Positions 1 to 5,668 of a stretch of DNA of 5,668 nt are shown here, piece after piece. The stretch is from Balneolaceae bacterium. GTDB lineage: Bacteria > Bacteroidota > Rhodothermia > Balneolales > Balneolaceae. The stretch spans positions 1-5,668 of the forward strand of contig SKRK01000089.1 of NCBI GenBank assembly GCA_007118525.1, given 5' to 3'. A program made the translations under genes and the position numbers. Position 1 is the stretch's first letter; each line of letters starts with the position of its first letter. The notes beneath the pieces are model-generated. The model was not told the origin of the DNA. It saw nothing but the letters and a program-made list of their open reading frames with translations, and ran no database searches.

Positions 1-53
1 CCAACGGCATCCCCATGAACAAACTCTACAATAGATACGGCCATTTTTTTCAC
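1..53 (-). CDS. Possible 5' end of a divergent gene, truncated by the window edge
   Basis: On the minus strand an open frame begins with GTG at 53-51 or ATG at 44-42 and stays open to the edge, reading (V)KKMAVSIVEFVHGDAVG. The residues look protein-like and the gene would be divergent from the kinase. No family can be recognised from so few residues. The plus strand is also open here (codons from 3 to a TAA at 60-62, ending NRYGHFFHII), so this could instead be the tail of an upstream plus-strand gene. Only one reading can be right and the sequence does not decide. No ribosome binding site is visible, which is uninformative in this type of genome. Confidence 0.3.
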   Translation of the reverse strand, partial: MKKMAVSIVEFVHGDAV

Positions 54-136
54 ATCATTTAATTGGATTATTTTAATTCTGTTTAGATTGCCTATTAACT
101 ATATATACTGCATTATTGAACAAAAAATTTTCTTCT

Positions 137-2698
137 ATGGGCAAAACGGACTGGAATAAAATAGAGGAGATTGTTGATGTTTCACTGACGCTAAGCGGTG
201 ATAACAGAACCAAATACATTCAACAAACCTGTGCAGCAGACAGTGAGTTACGGGAGGAAGTAGAGGAATTGATTGAGTCTATTGAATCTTCAGACGGGTT
301 TCTTGAAGATTCTCAAGAAATTAGAACTACTTTTCTGCAGCATCTGAACCGCCAAAATAAATCGGATAAGTCTTCGCCAGAATTATTGGGAACAGAGATC
401 GGCAAATACCGGCTGGATGAGGTTTTGGGCCATGGTGGAATGGGAACAGTATACCTGGCGAACAGGGCAGACGGAAGTTTCGACCAAAAAGTAGCTTTAA
501 AAGTGATTCGCAGAGATGCGCTGAACCCCGATATGCGAAAACGATTTACCGATGAGCAGAAAATCCTTGCAGGATTGAATCACGACAATATTGCCAGGCT
601 TTATGACGGAGGGCTAACTCCGGACGGATTGCCTTATCTGATCATGGAATTTGTTGAAGGAATTCCCATTGATAAATATTGCGACCAAAAAAAACTGACG
701 GTAAAAGGCAGAGTTGAGCTCTTAAAATCGGTTTTTGAAGCTGTACAGTACGCTCACAATAACCTGGTAATACACCGCGATCTGAAACCTGAAAATATTC
801 TGGTTACAAAAAGCGGTAAGATTAAAATTCTAGATTTCGGTATAGCTACCCTTCAAAATGATGAGAATGCAGATAATTTAACAGACAACCCTCCTGATTT
901 TTTAACCCTTAAATCTGCAGCACCCGAACAGGTTTCAGGCTTACATGTAACTACAGAAACCGATGTTTACTCATTGGGCTTGCTATTATACAGGCTGCTT
1001 ACCGGATTTCACCCATTTGAATTTACCGGTATATCTGCATCTGAGGCAATTAGCATCATCAAAACTGAAACGGTTACTCCCGGTCATATTCGATATGCAA
1101 AACTACCGGCCGATAAAAAAAGCAATGTAGCTGAAAAGAGAAACACCACACCTGCGAAACTTGAAAAAAAGCTTAAAGGTGACCTTGAAGTTATTCTCCA
1201 GAAATCACTACACCTGAAAAGAGAGTACAGATACAGCTCTATTGATCAGATGTGGTCTGATCTGCAGCTTTATTTGAACATAAAGCCCCTCTCATCTCAG
1301 CAGGACAATCATCCGGTGCGATTGAAAAAATACCTTGCGAGAAATCGAATACTATTATCTGCTGCCGGGCTTGTTCTCATTGCGATTAGTTCAATCATAT
1401 TTTATTACTCCGGACAGGTAAAAACGGAACGGGATTTCGCCATTTTTCAGGCCGAGAAAGCGGAAGAAGTAACTGCATTCCTGCTTGAACTGTTTGAATC
1501 GAATGACCCGGCATATGCCCAGGGCGAACAAATAACGGCATTAAACATGCTCGACCGTGGATTGGAACGCGCCGGAAATATTGAAAACAATCAGCTTCGG
1601 GCATCCATGCTGGCTACCATCGGAGATGCACTGACCCGATTAAGTGAATTCGATAAGGCAGCTGGTGTACTTGAACAGGCTCTTGATTTGAGTAAGATTG
1701 CCTTTGGAGAGTTATCCGTAGAAACTGCAGGTGTGTTGCTCTCGATTGGAAAAAACCACTCGGATAACCATATGTGGCATCTTGCCCTTCCCTATTATGA
1801 AAATTCATATGAGATCTATTCATCAATTTTAAGCAGTACCGATCCGCGGGTTGCAAGATCACTCTCGAGAACGGGAATGGCTCTGGCTCAGGTTGGTGAC
1901 GTTGATACGGCTTTAGAATTTTCAGAAAAGGCATACCTGATCATTCGGGGCAACCACTCCTATAATCATCCCGATCTGATCAATGCAATGAATGAATACG
2001 CCTCTGTACTCTCTGCCAAGGACGAGGAAAAAGCGGAAGAGATCTACCTGGATGCCATATCACGGCTTTTGGAATCAGGCCATCAATTCGACTATCGCCT
2101 TGCCTCGCCATATAATAATCTGGCCATGCTCTACCGTAATATGGAAAAATATGAGCTCTCCGAAGAGTATTACAAAAAATCACTTGAGGTAAGCAGGTTA
2201 ACAATGGGCGATGATCATCGGTATACACGGATGGTTCACACCAATCTTCTGAGTCCACTTTTTTTTCTTGGAAAGCATGAAGAAGCGGAGGAAATCCTAA
2301 AGGAAAATATTGAAACTTACAGAGATAGGTTTTCCGAATATCACTGGCGCACGGGGAATGCATATGGAGCTTACGGGGTATATATGATAAACATTGCAGA
2401 CTACGAAAAAGCTGACTCACTTTTCCAGAAACAGGTAGCCATATTCCGGGATCAACTCGGTGAAGATCATATCTGGACTTCTTATGCCATTGGTGCTCTT
2501 GCAGCTGCCAAGCGTTACTTAAATGAAACGGAGCTGGCTGATTCACTCTACAACAGCCACATTGCCATTTTTGAAGAGCGGTATCCCGACTACAACAATG
2601 ATCACAGAAATCAGCTGCAGAGATTAATTAACATGTATAGTAAATCTGAAAAGCATTACCCGGATATTATTGAAAGATATCAGGCTCTTCTGAACTGA
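137..2698 (+). CDS. Transmembrane Ser/Thr protein kinase with C-terminal TPR repeats
   Basis: This gene encodes a PknB/Hanks-type kinase predicted to phosphorylate Ser/Thr on partner proteins from the inner membrane. Numbering from the ATG at 137 (853 aa), an N-terminal helical segment (about 4-50, with W6 and a C-x3-SELREEVEELI stretch) is of the kind seen in these TPR kinases. The kinase domain spans about 91-378: glycine loop GHGGMG (98-103), ATP lysine K122 in VALKV, helix-C E140, catalytic HRDLKPEN (213-220, D215), DFG (233-235), APE (262-264), DVYSLG (276-281) and R365. A single transmembrane helix lies at about 404-424. It is followed by the FLLELFESNDP linker typical of the class and about eight or nine TPR units of roughly 42 residues (490-852), probably extracytoplasmic if the kinase is cytoplasmic. 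A TTG at 116 would add seven residues; ATG 137 fits the family N-terminus better. The activation segment is unusual (LTLKSAAPEQ, with no Tyr before APE). The substrate is unknown; the adjacent sigma factor is a candidate. Confidence 0.93.
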   Translation: MGKTDWNKIEEIVDVSLTLSGDNRTKYIQQTCAADSELREEVEELIESIESSDGFLEDSQEIRTTFLQHLNRQNKSDKSSPELLGTEIGKYRLDEVLGHGGMGTVYLANRADGSFDQKVALKVIRRDALNPDMRKRFTDEQKILAGLNHDNIARLYDGGLTPDGLPYLIMEFVEGIPIDKYCDQKKLTVKGRVELLKSVFEAVQYAHNNLVIHRDLKPENILVTKSGKIKILDFGIATLQNDENADNLTDNPPDFLTLKSAAPEQVSGLHVTTETDVYSLGLLLYRLLTGFHPFEFTGISASEAISIIKTETVTPGHIRYAKLPADKKSNVAEKRNTTPAKLEKKLKGDLEVILQKSLHLKREYRYSSIDQMWSDLQLYLNIKPLSSQQDNHPVRLKKYLARNRILLSAAGLVLIAISSIIFYYSGQVKTERDFAIFQAEKAEEVTAFLLELFESNDPAYAQGEQITALNMLDRGLERAGNIENNQLRASMLATIGDALTRLSEFDKAAGVLEQALDLSKIAFGELSVETAGVLLSIGKNHSDNHMWHLALPYYENSYEIYSSILSSTDPRVARSLSRTGMALAQVGDVDTALEFSEKAYLIIRGNHSYNHPDLINAMNEYASVLSAKDEEKAEEIYLDAISRLLESGHQFDYRLASPYNNLAMLYRNMEKYELSEEYYKKSLEVSRLTMGDDHRYTRMVHTNLLSPLFFLGKHEEAEEILKENIETYRDRFSEYHWRTGNAYGAYGVYMINIADYEKADSLFQKQVAIFRDQLGEDHIWTSYAIGALAAAKRYLNETELADSLYNSHIAIFEERYPDYNNDHRNQLQRLINMYSKSEKHYPDIIERYQALLN

Positions 2699-2703
2699 TT
2701 TTT
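2679..2703 (+). terminator. Weak candidate terminator hairpin at the kinase stop codon
   Basis: ATCAG (2679-2683) can pair with CTGAT (2695-2699) around an 11-base loop, and the second arm runs into a T tract (2699-2703). The second arm contains the kinase TGA stop, and the T tract overlaps the end of the convergent sigma gene. A 5-bp AT-containing stem is weak, so this may be chance. It is listed because no better terminator exists between the two convergent genes. Confidence 0.18.
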
Positions 2704-3259
2704 ATTTCTGCTTGATCTCTTTGTGCAGCCATCCTCGGGCTTTCAGCCAGTCTCTGTTAACGGTGCTCTCTGAAATACCGAGTGCTTCCGCAACCTCTTC
2801 TACTTTCATACCGCCAAAAAATCTCATCGTAACCACATCACTCAGCCTGGAACTTAATTTCGCCAGTCGATCAAGGGCCTCGTCTATTTCGATCAACTCT
2901 TCAACCATATCTTTATTCTGATTGAACAGTTCATCCACATAGGTGTGTTTTTCAGGATCACCCCCCCTTTTTTCTGCTTTTTTCATCCTGGCGTGATCAA
3001 TCAAAATCTGTCGCATACAGTTAGAGGCAATGGCGAGAAAGTGGCTTCTGTCGTTGAAACTTATCTCTGACTGGCTAAGCATCTTCAGGTAGGTTTCGTG
3101 AACCAACTCCGTTCTGGAATATGTTAAATCCGGATTCTCCAACTGTATTTTGTACGATGCCATCCGTTTTAACTCGTCGTAGACAAGCGTATAGATCTCG
3201 TCATAGACGTCTTCGCCGTTATTGGCACTCTTAAGAAGCTTATGTATTTTCGTGCCCAT
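2702..3259 (-). CDS. RNA polymerase sigma factor, ECF family (TIGR02999/Sigma70_ECF type)
   Basis: This 185-aa gene product should direct core RNA polymerase to a specific promoter set. Region 2 spans about 17-98 (LVYDELKRMA, TELVHETYLKML, FLAIASNCMRQILIDHAR, then the basic KKAEKRGG). Region 4 spans about 124-182, with a helix-turn-helix at EEVAEALGISESTVNRDW. Length and motifs match the TIGR02999 class, whose members read TALVHEAYLRL where classical ECF factors have an acidic D-x-E-D-LVQE segment. Here it is SRTELVHE, with Thr50 inside it. No C-terminal extension and no anti-sigma gene are visible. The start is firm at its outer limit: two in-frame stops (TAA, TAG) directly precede the ATG, and no Shine-Dalgarno is present. 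The gene converges on the kinase with 3 bp between stops. A run of six A and seven G in the coding strand falls between the two domains. Phosphorylation control by the kinase is an inference. Confidence 0.93.
   Translation of the reverse strand: MGTKIHKLLKSANNGEDVYDEIYTLVYDELKRMASYKIQLENPDLTYSRTELVHETYLKMLSQSEISFNDRSHFLAIASNCMRQILIDHARMKKAEKRGGDPEKHTYVDELFNQNKDMVEELIEIDEALDRLAKLSSRLSDVVTMRFFGGMKVEEVAEALGISESTVNRDWLKARGWLHKEIKQK
2961..2973 (-). repeat. A6-G7 homopolymer tract inside the sigma factor gene
   Basis: On the coding strand, six A (from plus-strand T 2968-2973) are followed by seven G (plus-strand C 2961-2967), encoding part of K-A-E-K-R-G-G at residues 94-100. A second A6 run lies just upstream (plus-strand T 2978-2983). 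The tract lies at the end of region 2, before the linker to region 4. Gain or loss of one base shifts the frame and removes the promoter-recognition domain. Confidence 0.9.
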
Positions 3260-3450
3260 CTATTAACGAACGGTTCTTCTGTGAATGATTTTCCTTGCAG
3301 GCTTGACTGCCCGATGATATAAAATTGAAATATACACTCCGGCTAATTAAATAGCTCTTTTATTTGAACATTTTCATATAGATTAGTTTTTTTGAATGAA
3401 CTCACGCCCATATCTTCTTTCCAACCTACGAATTTGATTCTATCCAAATA
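3260..3450. other. Divergent intergenic region between the sigma factor and tex
   Basis: This AT-rich 191-bp gap must contain the start signals for both genes. For tex there is a partial Bacteroidetes-type promoter (entered separately). For the sigma gene the best candidate is a minus-strand TATATTTC (plus 3334-3327), one mismatch from the TAnnTTTG box, but no TTTG or TTG lies at the expected distance upstream, so it is weak. A 4-bp stem (GCAG 3297-3300 with CTGC 3307-3310) falls in the sigma gene's presumed leader and is too small to interpret. I see no tRNA, riboswitch or credible small gene. Confidence 0.6.
3363..3391 (+). promoter_or_regulatory. Candidate Bacteroidetes-type promoter for tex
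   Basis: TTTG at 3363-3366, a 17-base spacer, then TAGTTTTT at 3384-3391 resemble the TTTG / TAnnTTTG promoter of Bacteroidetes primary sigma, with one mismatch (final G replaced by T). The spacer is at the short end of the reported range. Transcription would begin near 3397 and leave a leader of about 54 bases before the tex ATG. In such AT-rich DNA, chance matches are common. Confidence 0.3.
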
Positions 3451-5631
3451 ATGACCGATACCCAGATATTCAGCCACATTGCATCCACGCTTTCACTCTC
3501 AGCCAAACAGGTTCAAACCGTTGCCGGGTTAATCGATGAAGGGGCAACCATTCCCTTCCTGGCCCGCTACCGCCTGGAGGCTACGGGAGGCCTTGATGAA
3601 GAACAGCTTCGTTCCGTTCGTGATATGATAGAATTTCACAGAACGCTGGAGGATCGCAAGAAGACTATTTTGAAAGCGATTAAAGAGCAGGACAAGCTCA
3701 CTCCTGAGCTGGAGGAGAAGATAACCGCTTGCCGGGACATGAAAACTCTTGAGGATCTGTATCTGCCTTACAAGAGAAAGAAGAAAACCCGGGGCGACAT
3801 GGCCAAGGAGAAGGGCCTCGAGCCACTTGCAAAGCTGATCTGGGATCAGGAGATCGAAAAAGGCGAGCCATTGGATTATGCAAAAGAGTACATCAGTGAA
3901 GAGCACGGCCTGCCGGATGCAGAAACCGCTCTGAAAACATCCCTTGATATAGTTGCAGAGTGGATTAATGAATCTGTTGAGGTTCGCGACAAGCTGCGCA
4001 CAATTATGCGTAAGCAGGGAGTGATTAAATCGGAGAAGAACCCGGTGATCAAAGATCGCACCAATTTTGAAGACTACTATGAGTACAGCAGCCGGGTGGC
4101 ACACCTGAAGCCACACCAGGTATTAGCCCTGAACCGCGGCGAACGTGAGAATGTTTTATTTGTTAACCTTGAACTGGATACAGAACGCACTCTCGAAAGC
4201 CTGGATAATGTGGTTCTATCCAACGACCGCTCCATTTTCACACCCTACATGCAGGATGCGGTAGAAGACGCCTTTAAGCGGCTTTTGGTGCCATCACTGG
4301 AGCGGGAACTTCGCAACGAGTTGACAGAAATAGCCGATGAACACGCCATACAAACATTTGCCACCAACCTGAAAAACCTGTTGCTGCAGCCGCCTCTAAA
4401 AGATCAAGTGGTGATGGGAGTTGATCCGGCCTACCGAACAGGCTGCAAGGTTGCGGTAATTGACGATATCGGGAACTATCAGGAAGGGACGACCATCTAC
4501 CCTACCCCGCCTCAAAAGAAAATTGCGGAAAGTGCTGAAGTGGTAAATAAGTTGATCGATAAGTATAAAGTCACACTGATTGCCATTGGAAACGGCACAG
4601 GCAGCCGTGAGACGGAGCAGTTTATTGCAGACGTAATACAGGCTCGAAAAGAGAAGAATAAAGATGAAGTACTGAACTACCTGATTATCAGTGAGGCAGG
4701 CGCTTCCGTCTATTCGGCATCAACCGTTGCACGTGAGGAGTTTCCAGACCTGGATGCGGCTCAGCGTGGCAATATCTCGATCGCGCGTCGGGCGCAGGAT
4801 CCCCTCGCCGAACTGGTGAAAATCGATCCAAAATCAATCGGTGTTGGACTCTACCAGCACGATATCAACCAGACACAGCTTGCAAAAAAGCTGGATGATG
4901 TAGTGGAGAGCTGCGTGAATGAAGTTGGTGTGAATTTGAATACGGCAAGTGCTTCACTGCTGACGCATATCTCCGGACTGAGCCGAAAAGTGGCTAAGAA
5001 CATCGTGGATCAGCGTGAGAAAAAAGGACGATTCAAAAGCCGCGAGGAGATTAAAGTGATTGCCGGCGTGGGAGATTTCCGGTTCCAGCAGGCAGCCGGC
5101 TTTATGAGAATTCCCGATGGCGATCACCCTCTAGATAACACCGCAATTCACCCAGAGAGCTACGAAGCCACCGAAAAACTTTGCAATCTGTTTGGAATCG
5201 ATATTGAAAACCTGAGTGATCAGCAGAAAAAGATTGAATCCACATTTTCAGGGATCAACATGAGTGACGTAGCATCCAAAATCGGTGTGGGTATCCCTAC
5301 CCTGGAATTGATTATCGAAAACCTTCAAAAACCGGGAAGGGATCCACGGGAATCCATGCCAAAACCTATTCTGAGGCAGGATGTGGTAAAAATGGAAGAC
5401 TTGTCCACCGGAATGAAACTGGAAGGAACCGTTCGCAACGTGGTCGATTTCGGAGCCTTTGTGGATATCGGCGTAAAGCAGGATGGCCTGCTGCATATCT
5501 CACAAATGCGCAAAGGGCGTGAGCGGGTTTCAGATCCGCATGAGGTGGTGGCCGTGGGTGATATTATCAATGTGGAGATTACCAATATAGATCTGGAGAG
5601 GGGAAGGATCGGGCTTGCACTTGGGTCATAA
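3451..5631 (+). CDS. tex: Tex, S1-domain RNA-binding transcription accessory protein
   Basis: Tex (YhgF in E. coli) is a conserved cytoplasmic nucleic-acid-binding protein linked to transcription and RNA metabolism; its molecular role is not fully settled. The 726-aa protein is full length for the shorter Tex forms. Domains in order: a helical N-terminal part with the family signature IPFLARYRLEATGGLDEEQL (34-53; many Tex proteins have Lys where this has Leu42); a central helical region with YLPYKRKKKTRG (104-114); a YqgF/RuvC-like domain from about 320, with GVDPAYRTGCK (323-333), IGNGTGSRETE (379-389) and SEAGASVYSAS (414-424); the conserved IARRAQDPLAELVKIDPKSI (444-463); helix-hairpin-helix segments (about 494-555, NTASASLL and SGLSRKVAKNIV); and a C-terminal S1 domain (651-724, VVDFGAFVDIGVKQDGLLHIS). 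It ends directly after S1, without the basic tail of some homologues. The ATG is chosen because the family N-terminus begins there. It appears to be monocistronic within the window, with no link to the kinase/sigma pair beyond proximity. Confidence 0.97.
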   Translation: MTDTQIFSHIASTLSLSAKQVQTVAGLIDEGATIPFLARYRLEATGGLDEEQLRSVRDMIEFHRTLEDRKKTILKAIKEQDKLTPELEEKITACRDMKTLEDLYLPYKRKKKTRGDMAKEKGLEPLAKLIWDQEIEKGEPLDYAKEYISEEHGLPDAETALKTSLDIVAEWINESVEVRDKLRTIMRKQGVIKSEKNPVIKDRTNFEDYYEYSSRVAHLKPHQVLALNRGERENVLFVNLELDTERTLESLDNVVLSNDRSIFTPYMQDAVEDAFKRLLVPSLERELRNELTEIADEHAIQTFATNLKNLLLQPPLKDQVVMGVDPAYRTGCKVAVIDDIGNYQEGTTIYPTPPQKKIAESAEVVNKLIDKYKVTLIAIGNGTGSRETEQFIADVIQARKEKNKDEVLNYLIISEAGASVYSASTVAREEFPDLDAAQRGNISIARRAQDPLAELVKIDPKSIGVGLYQHDINQTQLAKKLDDVVESCVNEVGVNLNTASASLLTHISGLSRKVAKNIVDQREKKGRFKSREEIKVIAGVGDFRFQQAAGFMRIPDGDHPLDNTAIHPESYEATEKLCNLFGIDIENLSDQQKKIESTFSGINMSDVASKIGVGIPTLELIIENLQKPGRDPRESMPKPILRQDVVKMEDLSTGMKLEGTVRNVVDFGAFVDIGVKQDGLLHISQMRKGRERVSDPHEVVAVGDIINVEITNIDLERGRIGLALGS

Positions 5632-5632
5632 C

Positions 5633-5656
5633 CGCAGGGGCGCAAAGAACGCAGAG
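5633..5656. repeat. Tandem CGCARRG heptamer array next to the tex stop
   Basis: Three copies of the heptamer CGCARRG lie at 5633-5639 (CGCAGGG), 5641-5647 (CGCAAAG) and 5650-5656 (CGCAGAG), with spacings of 8 and 9 bases. The array begins one base after the tex TAA and may continue past the edge. The pattern matches, from memory, a widely dispersed ACCGCAGAG-GCGCAGAG-type repeat found between genes in many bacterial genomes. No terminator hairpin is visible for tex in the remaining bases. Confidence 0.6.
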
Positions 5657-5668
5657 GCAGTGTAGTTC

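Noticed and set aside
88..109. TTGCCT (88-93) and TATACT (104-109) as a sigma-70 promoter for the kinase
   Set aside because: The spacer is only 10 bases, far too short, and the downstream box does not fit TAnnTTTG either.
2259..2266. Run of eight T inside the kinase gene as a slippage site
   Set aside because: It encodes the end of a Leu-Phe-Phe-Leu stretch within a TPR helix with no disruption of frame, and it lies in an AT-rich gene where such runs are expected.
1980..2546. Open reading frame of 188 codons on the minus strand inside the kinase TPR region
   Set aside because: It is antisense to a clearly coding TPR region, its residues resemble no family, and it is rich in His, Arg, Pro and Trp as expected for a shadow frame.
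3396..3437. Thirteen-residue open frame (MNSRPYLLSNLRI) in the leader before tex
   Set aside because: It has no run of a regulatory amino acid and no attenuator-type hairpin after it. It would start almost at the predicted transcription start, so it is probably chance.
3529..4116. Open reading frame of 195 codons on the minus strand inside tex
   Set aside because: The plus strand carries unmistakable Tex motifs throughout, and the antisense product shows no domain pattern.

Overview
The window holds three complete protein genes and probably the first codons of a fourth at the left edge. Its type is that of the Bacteroidota/Balneolota/Rhodothermota group. The evidence is AT-rich intergenic DNA, no Shine-Dalgarno sequence before any of the starts, a membrane-bound Ser/Thr kinase with C-terminal TPR repeats, and a sigma factor of the TIGR02999/ECF type. 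That lineage assignment is an inference from gene style, not a database match.

Layout: (1) positions 1-53, a possible minus-strand gene start running off the left edge; (2) 137-2698 (+), a transmembrane Ser/Thr protein kinase with a TPR sensor or scaffold region; (3) 3259-2702 (-), an ECF sigma factor facing the kinase tail to tail with only 3 bp between the stop codons; (4) 3260-3450, a 191-bp AT-rich gap with a candidate Bacteroidetes-type promoter; (5) 3451-5631 (+), a complete tex gene (S1-domain transcription accessory protein); (6) 5633-5656, a tandem array of CGCARRG heptamers beginning just after the tex stop, resembling a common dispersed intergenic repeat.

The kinase and the sigma factor are the most interesting pair. 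Sigma factors of this class lack the acidic motif in region 2.2 that contacts core RNA polymerase. A related kinase/ECF pair is known in which phosphorylation of a threonine in that region switches the sigma factor on. The sigma factor here has Thr50 in this segment (SRTELVHE), and a catalytically intact kinase lies next door, so a phospho-activated sigma switch is a reasonable hypothesis. The sigma gene also carries an A6-G7 homopolymer between its two domains, where a one-base slip would remove region 4. Tex is a housekeeping gene and probably unrelated to the pair.
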